Assembly: GCF_001457035.1 (NCBI RefSeq) | Contig: NZ_KQ758617.1 | Coordinates: forward strand, 124,001-188,000 | DNA: 64,000 nt | Direction: 5' to 3' | Source of the DNA: Fictibacillus enclensis | GTDB lineage: Bacteria > Bacillota > Bacilli > Bacillales > Fictibacillaceae | Shown: one piece after another, positions 55,279 to 62,724 of the stretch | Numbering within the stretch: position 1 is the first letter of the stretch | How the letters are laid out: each line of letters opens with the position of its first letter | Translations under genes and position numbers: made by a program | Notes under the pieces: model-generated | The model's database searches: none | Told to the model about the DNA's origin: nothing | Seen by the model: only the letters and a program-made list of their open reading frames with translations

Positions 55279-56182
55279 TATGCTCGCCTCCTGTCAGTTC
55301 CAGGAAAAGATCTTCGAGGGCAGGCAGCTTAGTTCGCATCTCTTTCACTTCCACTCCTGCAGTGACGAGCATCCGATTCCATTTCCCGATTTGATTTTCA
55401 TCATATAAGGTAATAAGATTTTCTTGCAACCGTGTGACATTCGTGACTTCCCTGAGCAGGGATTCTGCTTTTTCCAGCGGTTCAGCCTTCCAGACCACCC
55501 GTTCTTGTTCTGCCAGCAATGCATGAACCGAATCCACACGGATGATGCTTCCTTTTGAAATAATTGCAACACGGTCGCACATCAGCTGAATTTCACTAAG
55601 CAGATGGGAAGAAACCATGACACATAATTTTTCTTTTTCCGCGAGGAAGCGAATGAATTCTCTCATCTCGCGAATCCCGGCAGGGTCCAATCCGTTGGTT
55701 GGTTCATCAAGGATCAACAGTTTGGGGTTTCCCAGCAAGGCCTGGGCAATCCCCAGCCTTTGCCTCATGCCAAGGGAATAGGTGCCGACTCTGTCATGAA
55801 TCCGGTTTCCCATATCCACAAGTTCAACTACTTCATGAAGCCGTTTCTGCGGAATGGAGGGATCCATCCGGGCAAAATGTTCAAGGTTTTCCCAGCCGGT
55901 CAAATAAGGATAAAGTTCCGGATTTTCTACGATGCAGCCCAAGTCTTTCATGGCATCGCCAAAATGGGTCTGAACGTTTTTGCCTCCGATCAGGACAGTG
56001 CCTGAAGAGGGCTTAATCAATCCGACGATCATACGGATGGTTGTCGTTTTCCCGGCTCCGTTGGGACCTAAAAATCCAAAAACTTCTCCAGGGTACAAGT
56101 CAAAGGAGATGCCTTTAATGATATCTTTTTTACCGATTGTCTTTCGCAAGTTTTTTACGGATAGAGCGGGTGATTGGCTCAT
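55271..56182 (-). CDS. ABC transporter ATP-binding protein
   Basis: Walker A GFLGPNGAGKTTTIRM (residues about 36-51), Q-loop IVENPELYPYLTG, signature SLGMRQRLGIAQAL, Walker B KLLILDEPTNGLD, switch His in MVSSHLLSEI; a C-terminal extension of about 90 residues is usual for ABC-2 drug or bacteriocin-type exporters. 303 residues. Its ATG overlaps the stop of the SGNH esterase gene by ATGA, and the permease starts within its last codons: a three-gene operon. Confidence 0.9.
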   Translation of the reverse strand: MSQSPALSVKNLRKTIGKKDIIKGISFDLYPGEVFGFLGPNGAGKTTTIRMIVGLIKPSSGTVLIGGKNVQTHFGDAMKDLGCIVENPELYPYLTGWENLEHFARMDPSIPQKRLHEVVELVDMGNRIHDRVGTYSLGMRQRLGIAQALLGNPKLLILDEPTNGLDPAGIREMREFIRFLAEKEKLCVMVSSHLLSEIQLMCDRVAIISKGSIIRVDSVHALLAEQERVVWKAEPLEKAESLLREVTNVTRLQENLITLYDENQIGKWNRMLVTAGVEVKEMRTKLPALEDLFLELTGGEHIE

Positions 56183-56991
56183 TTTTGGTCCTCCTCGCTA
56201 AAACGGATGAGGGAAGCTGTGCGCTCTCCGATTAATTGATATCCTTGTTTGTTGGGGTGAAAATGATCACTGTACAAATAATCATTCACATTCAGTTCGA
56301 AAAGGTCAAAAGTAGGTACATAAATGATATTTGGCTGAGCAGCTGCGGCGTTGGCTGAATCATAATTCCACTTTCTGACGATGCTGGAGGTCGTTTTCGA
56401 ATCCTGCATGTCACTGAAGGGATTATAAAGCCCAACATGATAGATAATACCGTTTTTGTTCAGCGAGCGGATTTCTTTATAAATAACTTTTAAGTTTGAA
56501 AGATAAACATCTTCTGTTTTATTGATATTTTTCGATTCCAGCTCTTCGAGCGCTTGTCCTCCGCGGAATAAATCATTGCCGCCAATGGTCAGCAGAATCA
56601 CATCTGCATTTTTTATTTGTCGCTGAATTTGTGGCTGCTGGATTTGCTTAAGAAGCTGGACAGAGGTTTGTCCCTTTATGGCGGAATTGGTCAACTCGAT
56701 TTCCTTTTTTGTTGTCTTTGCCAATTCTTCCTTGAGGTAACCAATGTATCCCTTGCCATCAGGATCTCCTGTTCCTCTTGTCAATGAGTCACCAATGGCC
56801 GCAATTTGCAGGGTTTTCCCTGATGAATTTTGCTTCTGTTGTTGAGCGGTATCCGGCTTCAGCGATTCTGCCTGCCGGTTTTTGTTATCCGCGAAAAATT
56901 GATCCTGAAGGACCCAGGCAAGACCCGCCAGCCAGACCAATGCGGATAAAATGGAAAGAGCTGTGACGAGAGATAGACCTTTTTTTCTCAC
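56179..56991 (-). CDS. membrane-anchored SGNH/GDSL esterase
   Basis: One N-terminal signal anchor (residues 8-27) and an extracytoplasmic SGNH hydrolase domain: block I AIGDSLTRGTGD with the catalytic Ser, block II Gly in SAIKGQTS, block III GGNDLF, block V DHFHPNKQGY with Asp and His. 270 residues. GTG 56991 follows AAAGGATGG. Likely a lipase or deacetylase acting at the cell surface. Its coupling to an ABC exporter suggests the exported product and the esterase act together, which is inference. Confidence 0.87.
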   Translation of the reverse strand: MRKKGLSLVTALSILSALVWLAGLAWVLQDQFFADNKNRQAESLKPDTAQQQKQNSSGKTLQIAAIGDSLTRGTGDPDGKGYIGYLKEELAKTTKKEIELTNSAIKGQTSVQLLKQIQQPQIQRQIKNADVILLTIGGNDLFRGGQALEELESKNINKTEDVYLSNLKVIYKEIRSLNKNGIIYHVGLYNPFSDMQDSKTTSSIVRKWNYDSANAAAAQPNIIYVPTFDLFELNVNDYLYSDHFHPNKQGYQLIGERTASLIRFSEEDQK

Positions 56992-57194
56992 AAGACCATC
57001 CTTTCATATCCTGATTAGTAAAAGCATAGCAGACAATGGAAAAATCTCTTACTATTTTGCATAGGAATTCCTTCATTTATTTCAAATGTTTTCAAATCTG
57101 ACACATTAGGAATTTTGGTTTTTTATTGATATTTGCTGGTAAAGAAAGAGACAATATAGAAAAACGGTGGAAAGGCAACAAGGTGATCATAAAT

Positions 57195-57611
57195 ATGAAG
57201 AAAAAAATGAGAAGCATGGTGGCCGGTTTGATTATAATCGGCGGTTGTGCAATCTATATGTATATCAGCCTGATGCCGCCTCTTAAAATACAAACTAAAA
57301 GAACCTCAGCGGTTCAAACGTGGATGGACGCAGAAAATACGGGCCGCTTTCCTTTGAAAATAGAAGCTTTTTATATTAATAATAATGAAGTTCCACCCGA
57401 GGTCACTATGAAGATGAATACTTCTTGGGTTCCTGTTCGCGGGCAAAAGATTTTTGCAGGACAAAAAAAGAAAATACGTATTCTGCATGACTTTCCGGCT
57501 AAGCAAATCGTGATTGTTTATCAATATGCCGGCATTCCTTTCACCCGGACGTTCTTTGTAAAAGATGTCGCGCAATATAAAAAGAAGCTGTTTTTTAAAG
57601 AATTTATTTAA
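57195..57611 (+). CDS. single-helix secreted protein, unknown
   Basis: A basic start MKKKMRSM and one helix (MVAGLIIIGGCAIYMYISLM) lead to a roughly 110-residue outer domain with beta-like alternation (TMKMNTSWVPVRGQK, QIVIVYQYAG). ATG 57195 follows AAGGTGAT by seven bases; the open frame back to 57126 has no start site. 138 residues. I recognise no family. Confidence 0.65.
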   Translation: MKKKMRSMVAGLIIIGGCAIYMYISLMPPLKIQTKRTSAVQTWMDAENTGRFPLKIEAFYINNNEVPPEVTMKMNTSWVPVRGQKIFAGQKKKIRILHDFPAKQIVIVYQYAGIPFTRTFFVKDVAQYKKKLFFKEFI

Positions 57612-57773
57612 TTTTTGTTGAGATACGATGAAAAAAGAAGGAATTTTGTAAAAAAACTCATGTGTTGAAGGTGAAGCAAGCAAAAAGCGTTAATATCAGA
57701 CAAAAATGATTATTCTGAATATTTTAATTATGCTTAGAATACAGTATTATAAACGTAACAAACGAAGGGAGTA

Positions 57774-57841
57774 GATTCCAATGAAGAATGAAAGCGAAGC
57801 ATGCTAAAGAAGCTTTAAGGAGCTTATGCATGTGGGTCTTC
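57774..57841 (+). ncRNA. structured RNA module, copy A (short form)
   Basis: GATTCC (57774) pairs with GGGTC at the 3' end, CATGC (57800-57804) pairs with GCATG (57828-57832), and an inner hairpin AAGCT/AGCTT (57810-57825) closes a six-base loop. The 5' half (TTCCAATGA and AGCGAAGCATG) matches copies B and C. It lacks the longer inner arm with the CCGTGAAAA loop found in those. A purine run AGGGAG stands before it. Also reads as an 8-codon frame, MKNESEAC. Confidence 0.55.
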
Positions 57842-57881
57842 AGAGTAGTCTATTTAATAACACCTAATCTGTTAAAGGCGT

Positions 57882-57983
57882 GATTCCAATGAAAATTGTT
57901 AGCGAAGCATGTCAGAATCGTATCCAACATAAAACCAGCCCGTGAAAACTGGTTTTGCGATATGTGGACATGTGGGAAACCAG
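57882..57983 (+). ncRNA. structured RNA module, copy B
   Basis: The outer stem is GATTCC with GGGAAACC. The second stem is CATGT (57908-57912) with ACATG (57968-57972): the last pair is U-A here but C-G in copies A and C, a compensatory change. A third stem, CGTATC with GATATG, leads to the perfect 8-base arm AAAACCAG/CTGGTTTT (57931-57956) with loop CCCGTGAAAA. The module also opens with ATG AAA ATT GTT AGC GAA GCA. Confidence 0.65.
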
Positions 57984-58012
57984 TGACGGGTACGCATTAA
58001 TTCAGAGGACGT

Positions 58013-58112
58013 GGTTCCAATGACAACGGTAAGCGAAACATGCTAGAATCATGGCGCAAAGGAAAATAGTCCGTGAAAACTATTTTCGCATCATGTGGGC
58101 ATGTGGGAATCC
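58013..58112 (+). ncRNA. structured RNA module, copy C
   Basis: The outer stem is GGTTCC with GGGAATCC. The second stem is CATGC (58039-58043) with GCATG (58099-58103). A third stem CATG/CATG (58050, 58092) leads to the 8-base arm GAAAATAG/CTATTTTC with loop TCCGTGAAAA, nearly the same loop as copy B on a stem of quite different sequence. Preceded by AGAGGACG; includes the short frame MTTVSETC. Confidence 0.65.
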
Positions 58113-58136
58113 AAAGAAGGAAAATAAACTGAAAGA

Positions 58137-58159
58137 TGCAAGTCTGCAAGTAATGCAAG
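58137..58159 (+). repeat. three short TGCAAG direct repeats
   Basis: TGCAAG occurs at 58137, 58145 and 58154, spaced 8 and 9 bases, and is followed by GCATGTG, a word also ending the RNA modules. It may be a worn remnant of a fourth module or a protein site. Confidence 0.3.
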
Positions 58160-58212
58160 GCATGTGTTTTAAGTAAAGAAAGGAAAATCAATAAGTGAAT
58201 AGCAAGTACATT

Positions 58213-58262
58213 AAATGAGGCGCACGTTTATGTTCATTCACATAAACAGCGCCTTATTTTTG
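58213..58262 (+). terminator. terminator after the RNA module array
   Basis: AAATGAGGCGC pairs with GCGCCTTATTT (one G-T pair) around an inner GTTTATG/CATAAAC stem, followed by T. It is strong and shows that the array is transcribed and ended before the FNT channel gene. Confidence 0.85.
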
Positions 58263-58380
58263 TTTCTTCCTATTCGTCATCATAACACGGAGATTTTCGG
58301 GGAACGCTATGAACATTATTTCACTTGTGTTTGAGGCATGAAGCGGCAGGGAATCTTAGCAGGGAAATGGAGGGGTGTGG

Positions 58381-59298
58381 ATGAGTAAAGGTACTGAAAA
58401 CGAAGCTTCAGAAACAACGAAGCCAAAGAAACCGGAGCGGCAATATTATTTTCCTGCTCAAATTGTAGAAAGTTTTATTACAAAGGGAAAGGAATCCCTG
58501 CAAACGACGTATATGGCCCAGTTCATTCTTTCGGTTCTGGCGGGAGCGTTCATCGCATTTGGAGCACTCGGTTCAGTACTGCTTACAATAGAAGTAGACA
58601 GCCAGGGGGTAATGAATCTGCTTGCAGGGGTCGGCTTTACCATCGGCTATGCCATGGTTTTTTTATCCGGCTCAATCCTTTTTACCGAAGTAAACATTCT
58701 CCTTCCCAGTTATATCATGCAAAGCAATTACTGGATCAGCAAAAAACTGCTCTATTTTTGGCTGATCTGTTACATAGGAAACTTCCTTGGTGCTTTATTT
58801 GTCGGCTTCCTGCTCAATTTTTCAGGATCGCTGCATGGGGAATTTTACGATCATCTGCTAACCTTTATGGAAAAGAAAATGGAATTTACGCATCGTGGCA
58901 CATGGGGCTGGTTTCAGGTCCTTTTCTCAGGCATCCTCGCCAATTGGCTCATTGGAGCGGCCGCGGTTCTTGCTACTGCGGCAAGGGATGTTGTAGGGAA
59001 AATACTTGGTATTATGCTGCCTGTCATTATCTTTGAGGCCGGCAACTTTCAACACGCCGTAGCAAATATGGGTTATTTCAGTATATCTGTTCTTGAAGGC
59101 TTTGATATCAGCTGGTACAAATTTATCCTTTTAAATTTATTTCCGGCTACCATTGGGAATTTAGTCGGCGGCGCCATTCTCGTATCTCTGCTCTTGTCTT
59201 ACGCTTATAAAGAACAAATTGATGAAGGGGTATTGAAGGAAGAGGAAGAGGCAATCGATGAAATCGAACATAAGGATAAAAAAGGTCAGCACTCATAA
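58381..59298 (+). CDS. formate/nitrite transporter (FNT) family protein
   Basis: Six-helix pentameric channel fold for small monovalent anions. The N-terminus is a 35-residue charged tail, helices follow from about residue 45, and family segments are seen at FGALGSVLL, GFTIGYAMVFLSGSILFTE and GNFQHAVANMGYFS; the C-terminus is an acidic tail. ATG 58381 follows GGAGGGG. 305 residues. Formate, nitrite or hydrosulfide are possible cargos. Confidence 0.85.
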   Translation: MSKGTENEASETTKPKKPERQYYFPAQIVESFITKGKESLQTTYMAQFILSVLAGAFIAFGALGSVLLTIEVDSQGVMNLLAGVGFTIGYAMVFLSGSILFTEVNILLPSYIMQSNYWISKKLLYFWLICYIGNFLGALFVGFLLNFSGSLHGEFYDHLLTFMEKKMEFTHRGTWGWFQVLFSGILANWLIGAAAVLATAARDVVGKILGIMLPVIIFEAGNFQHAVANMGYFSISVLEGFDISWYKFILLNLFPATIGNLVGGAILVSLLLSYAYKEQIDEGVLKEEEEAIDEIEHKDKKGQHS

Positions 59299-59388
59299 TG
59301 TGATTATGTATGTTCAGCAGGTGAATGCGTGTTATTTTCGGATAAATAGGGTAAATAGTAATCACTAACAAGTATGAGGAGGCCCATC

Positions 59389-59898
59389 ATGAGCTTAACA
59401 AAACAGCAAATCAACAAACTCGAACAATCATTGCTGAGGATGAAGAAACAGCTTGAGGAACAGCAGGAGTTAAGGGAGAGCCAGGAAAGCCTGCAGGAGT
59501 CTACAGGGGAAATCAGCTCAGTTGACAGCCACTTTGGTGATATGGGGAGTGAGTTATATGACCGCGAAATGGCAATGGCGCTTGATGAAAATCAAGAGGA
59601 AATTCTTGAAGACATTAACGAAGCGCTCCAGCGTATCGAAGAGGGTACCTATGGGAAATGCGTTGACACGGGAGAAGAAATACCTTACGAAAGATTAAAA
59701 GCTCTTCCTTATGCCAAACGGACTGTTGAAGCGCAGGCGGTAGCGGACAAGGAAGGAAAAATCAGTGACCAGTACGAAATTGAAGAACCCTCGTTTGTCC
59801 GTAATGGAGAAAAGAATCTTGAAGACAGCCGGATGAGAACGGTAGACGAAATTATGGACACACATGGAAATGCATCAAACAAAGGAGAGGACGCCTGA
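59389..59898 (+). CDS. TraR/DksA-family protein lacking most zinc ligands (YteA-like)
   Basis: A long charged coiled-coil N-terminus (residues 3-90) precedes the DksA-type finger region EEGTYGKCVDTGEEIPYERLK. Only one of the four zinc cysteines is left (the pattern is C-x-x-T and the second pair is replaced by AKRTVEAQ), so it can hardly bind zinc in the normal way. Bacillus YteA-type general stress proteins are similar. 169 residues. ATG 59389 follows GAGGAGG. Confidence 0.82.
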   Translation: MSLTKQQINKLEQSLLRMKKQLEEQQELRESQESLQESTGEISSVDSHFGDMGSELYDREMAMALDENQEEILEDINEALQRIEEGTYGKCVDTGEEIPYERLKALPYAKRTVEAQAVADKEGKISDQYEIEEPSFVRNGEKNLEDSRMRTVDEIMDTHGNASNKGEDA

Positions 59899-59922
59899 GC
59901 CGCTCCTTATTTTTTACCCAAT

Positions 59923-59966
59923 AAAAAAGCAGCAGTCCCTCTAGCGGGGTTCTGCTGCTTTTTTGT
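59923..59966. terminator. bidirectional terminator, DksA-like / PAP2
   Basis: AAAAAAGCAGCAG pairs with CTGCTGCTTTTTT across a 16-base loop; the PAP2 coding end lies inside it. Confidence 0.88.
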
Positions 59967-60609
59967 TTTTGGCGTACTTCTTGCTGCTGGCATATTCCAG
60001 TATGGGTTTAAAATAAAAGATTAAATTAAACAAAATGTTTCCGAGCAGGATGCCGGCAAAAGCATCGAGAATAACGTGCTGTTTAACAAAAAGGGTGGAA
60101 AAAATGATCAGATATCCGATCAATGCCACTGAAGCAACAAAAACGGGTGTCTTTGTTTTACAATGGCGGGAGGCAATTACCATGAGGTAGCTGCTCAGCA
60201 CATGAATGCTTGGAAAACAATTGTACGGTTCATCTGCCGAATAAATATAACGGATCATGGATGTGAAAATGCTGTTTCCATCCAGAGGAGGCCTTGGAAC
60301 AGTGGTCTGAAAAAAGAAGTAAATAACATAACAAATGACCATTCCGGTGGTAAGGCTCAACAAAGTCTTATAGTAGAGAGACCGGTCATAAACAAAAAAG
60401 TAAAACAGCAAGCCAAAGATGAAAATATACCAAAAGACATAGGGAATAATAAATGCTTCAATAAAAGGGATCTGCTGGTCAAACGATGTGATAAGGCTCC
60501 TGGCTCCACGGTTTCCATTATTAAGCAACTCATAAAAAGAGTGCAAAAGCGGAATAGAGAGCATTAAGCACAAAGGAAAGAAATGCATTTTTAATTTACT
60601 CAAAGTCAC
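59941..60609 (-). CDS. PAP2-family membrane phosphatase
   Basis: About six helices with the PAP2 catalytic blocks CFPSIHVLSS (residue about 135) and FVKQHVILDAFAG (about 175), the arrangement of Aur1/inositol-phosphoceramide-type PAP2 enzymes. Likely dephosphorylates a lipid phosphate such as phosphatidic acid or an isoprenyl diphosphate. 222 residues, ending in a basic tail. The frame start at 60609 lies near the weak ribosome site AAAGGAG. Confidence 0.82.
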   Translation of the reverse strand: MTLSKLKMHFFPLCLMLSIPLLHSFYELLNNGNRGARSLITSFDQQIPFIEAFIIPYVFWYIFIFGLLFYFFVYDRSLYYKTLLSLTTGMVICYVIYFFFQTTVPRPPLDGNSIFTSMIRYIYSADEPYNCFPSIHVLSSYLMVIASRHCKTKTPVFVASVALIGYLIIFSTLFVKQHVILDAFAGILLGNILFNLIFYFKPILEYASSKKYAKNKKAAEPR

Positions 60610-60870
60610 TACTCCTTTAGCCGTGATAAAAAGTACTTACAATGTATTACCCTATTTTACCCGAATGAACACTATAAACCGAACACAGGTGATTACCACA
60701 TTATACCATATTTTCAGTAATGCCGGCGTTTCCAAAAGAGAAATGGACATTCCAAAAACAGGATACGACCCACATGAGATCATGCGGGTTCTTGTTCATA
60801 ATAGCGTAAAAATATGCCTATAGCACCCCTTTAAAGGAAGGTATTTTAGAAATGAATGCTAAAAGTCACT

Positions 60871-60970
60871 AAATGTTCCAATATATGATGGGACATTTTA
60901 TAAACACTACTTTTTAAGGGGCGAAAAGACCTACTATAAAAGATGAGTAGAGCAAATGGCGGAAATCCCC
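60871..60970 (+). other. two RNA-like hairpin elements in the 560-base gap
   Basis: AAATGTTCC (60871-60879) pairs with GGGACATTT (60890-60898). Further on GGGG (60918-60921) pairs with CCCC (60967-60970), enclosing CTACT/AGTAG (60931-60935, 60946-60950) and unpaired purine-rich strands. This could be a leader element or a small RNA. The rest of 60610-61050 shows no gene I can support; a 66-codon frame at 60623 has no ribosome site. Confidence 0.35.
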
Positions 60971-61051
60971 CTCCATATTTTAACTAGTATTGGCAAAATT
61001 TGAGGAATTCTTTAGGTTTAATGTCACGAAAAATCGGGAATTATCTCTTTT

Positions 61052-61068
61052 TGTAATATTAATGTAAT
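61052..61068 (+). promoter_or_regulatory. WalR (YycF) box before the NlpC/P60 gene
   Basis: TGTAAT (61052-61057), five bases, TGTAAT (61063-61068) fits the WalR consensus TGTWAH-N5-TGTWAH exactly. TAGAAT (61101-61106) is a likely -10 downstream, placing the box where an activator of cell-wall hydrolase genes normally binds. Confidence 0.8.
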
Positions 61069-61170
61069 CTTCCTAAAACACGGATGTCATATTTTGTTGG
61101 TAGAATCTAAGTAAGTTAGCAAGAAGAAAATACCAACATTGGTAATACAGATTCTAGGGGGATACATGCT

Positions 61171-61839
61171 TTGAAAAAATTGGTAGCGGCAGCGGCACTA
61201 GTAGGAATGATGGCTTTCAATCCGATCGTAGGTAAAGCAGCGCTTGGCGATCACACATTAAAACAAGGTATGACCAGTAAAGACGTACAACAATTACAGA
61301 CCGTCCTAAAGAAAAAAGGATACTTTACATATAAAAAGACAACGACTTACTATGGTACATATACGAAATCAGCAGTTAAAAAGTTTCAAAAAGCAAAACG
61401 GTTAAAAGCGGATGGCATTGCCGGCTCAAACACATTTAAAGCACTGGGCGTAAAAAAAGCAGTAAAGAAAAGTTCTTCAAGCAGCTCAGCAAGTGTAATA
61501 ACTGTGGCAAAGAAATATAAGGGAGTTCCATACCGATGGGGCGGAACGACACCAAAAGGTTTTGACTGCAGCGGCTATATCAATTATGTGTTTGAAAAAG
61601 CCAAGAGAGTAGACTTGCCACGCACGGTTTCAGGTATTTATTTGAAAGGGACACGTGTAAGCAAGCCAAAAGCCGGCGATGTGGTGTTTTTCCATACGTA
61701 CAAGAGCGGAGCATCCCATGCAGGAATTTATATTGGCAATAACGAGTTCATTCACAGCTCATCTTCGAAGGGTGTAAGTATTGCTTCTATGAAAAATCCA
61801 TACTGGGCTCCTAAATATCTTGGAGCAAAGAAAATATAA
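61171..61839 (+). CDS. secreted NlpC/P60 peptidoglycan endopeptidase with PG-binding domain
   Basis: A signal peptide (MKKLVAAAALVGMM, cut near GKAA) is followed by a peptidoglycan-binding domain 1 (residues about 28-92: LKQGMTSKDVQQLQTVLKKK, FQKAKRLKADGIAG), a Ser-rich linker, and an NlpC/P60 domain with catalytic Cys in GGTTPKGFDCSGY and His in GASHAGIYIG. 222 residues. TTG 61171 follows AGGGGGAT. It cuts stem peptides during growth or spore outgrowth. The upstream WalR box suggests growth-linked control. Confidence 0.92.
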   Translation: MKKLVAAAALVGMMAFNPIVGKAALGDHTLKQGMTSKDVQQLQTVLKKKGYFTYKKTTTYYGTYTKSAVKKFQKAKRLKADGIAGSNTFKALGVKKAVKKSSSSSSASVITVAKKYKGVPYRWGGTTPKGFDCSGYINYVFEKAKRVDLPRTVSGIYLKGTRVSKPKAGDVVFFHTYKSGASHAGIYIGNNEFIHSSSSKGVSIASMKNPYWAPKYLGAKKI

Positions 61840-61843
61840 CAGG

Positions 61844-61877
61844 AAAACAGGCATATTAAATATGTCTGTTTTTTTAT
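61844..61877 (+). terminator. terminator of the NlpC/P60 gene
   Basis: AAACAG, one base, CATA pair with TATG, one base, CTGTTT, then a T run. Confidence 0.8.
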
Positions 61878-61982
61878 TTATTCTTTGTCATACTGTTTCA
61901 CTTTTCTGAATACTATAGTATAATTTAAGATATATTGTAGGGCCTTAATGCAGTTTACCTTCCTGTGAAAGGAGTGTTAGGC

Positions 61983-62204
61983 ATGTATTTAGGTGAAACT
62001 GTCAAAATTGATCGATTTGACGGAGAATATTTTGAGGTGAGCCAGCACTGGCTGATGGATATTGTGTGGAACAAATATCACATGCCGCTAAGGGACTTTT
62101 TGGCTTCCTATGACAGAAGAGACAGCGACTATATACTTTCACTTGCGAATCACAACACGCTGGAGTTTGAATTGAAATATGATGAAAACCACTTGTTTCT
62201 GTAA
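61983..62204 (+). CDS. 73-residue hypothetical protein
   Basis: ATG 61983 is eight bases after AAAGGAG. The small acidic, aromatic-rich protein starts MYLGETVKIDRFDGEYFE and contains WNKYHMPLRDFLASYDRR. No membrane segment, no family I can name. Its stop codon is within the arm of a terminator, so it is a single-gene unit. Confidence 0.65.
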   Translation: MYLGETVKIDRFDGEYFEVSQHWLMDIVWNKYHMPLRDFLASYDRRDSDYILSLANHNTLEFELKYDENHLFL

Positions 62205-62218
62205 GTGGTTTTTTTTGT
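62185..62218 (+). terminator. terminator of the 73-residue gene
   Basis: AAAACCACTT pairs with AAGTGGTTTT across eight bases and runs into more T. Confidence 0.85.
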
Positions 62219-62287
62219 TTTTGCCCAGTGTCATCCTCTTTACCCGTTTCATATCATATGAAAGATGTGAGGCAAGGAGGAAGAAAA

Positions 62288-62509
62288 ATGGCGAAAAAAC
62301 CAGCGAAGAAAACGGCAAAAAAGACATCCAAGTATGATCAGGCGGTCAACAAGTATGCACATACAGTAAAAATGGTCACAAGCTCGACCTGTATTTCATG
62401 CAAGACGCAGTGTGCGAGAGGGCTGTCATATATCGAAAAAATGAGCCATCCGGGAGCAGTGGGCCATGGAGTCCCTTGCCATCTGACAAAAGGAAAAGGA
62501 ACCAAATAA
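62288..62509 (+). CDS. 73-residue basic cysteine-rich protein, unknown
   Basis: ATG 62288 follows AAGGAGGAAG. Residues 2-17 are a Lys/Ala repeat (AKKPAKKTAKKTSK), like a nucleic-acid-binding tail. The rest holds four cysteines (STCISCKTQC and, later, VPCHL) and two histidines, consistent with a small metal site. No signal peptide. Unknown family; a DNA- or RNA-associated role is only a guess from charge. Confidence 0.65.
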   Translation: MAKKPAKKTAKKTSKYDQAVNKYAHTVKMVTSSTCISCKTQCARGLSYIEKMSHPGAVGHGVPCHLTKGKGTK

Positions 62510-62524
62510 GATGGAATGGCATGG

Positions 62525-62584
62525 GTCCCGCTTCATACCATTATGAGCCAGTTTCCTCATGGGTGAAGCGGTGACTCTTTTTTA
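62525..62584 (+). terminator. terminator of the cysteine-rich protein gene
   Basis: GTCCCGCTTCA (62525-62535) pairs with TGAAGCGGTGAC (62563-62574), followed by T. The space from here to 62724 holds only AT-rich sequence with ACAACCGGTAACA (62619-62631), a poor LacI-type half-palindrome. Confidence 0.75.
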
Positions 62585-62724
62585 TAAATGGATGATAATG
62601 GCAAAAAAAGGTGTTTACACAACCGGTAACAAGGGAAAAGTTCAGAATAGTGTGAAGTTCTTTGGCTCTGGCCCATAAAGTAATAGAAAACATACACTTA
62701 TACCCGAAAAGTCAGGTGATAAAG

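Noticed and set aside
57126-57194. Longer start for the single-helix protein
   Set aside because: The extra 23 residues are not preceded by a ribosome site and would hide the signal anchor; ATG 57195 follows AAGGTGAT.
57716-57750. Sigma-G/F-type promoter before the RNA array (TGAATA then AATACAGTA)
   Set aside because: The -10 part deviates and the spacing is one base short; not strong enough to claim.
57740-58262. CRISPR array or type III toxin-antitoxin RNA repeats
   Set aside because: The repeated units are about 100 bases, diverged and structured, not identical short repeats with spacers, and no cas or ToxN-like endoribonuclease gene is adjacent.
60623-60823. A 66-codon plus-strand frame in the gap before the NlpC/P60 gene
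   Set aside because: No ribosome site, no recognisable motif and it starts within the region upstream of the divergent PAP2 gene; chance frame is more likely.
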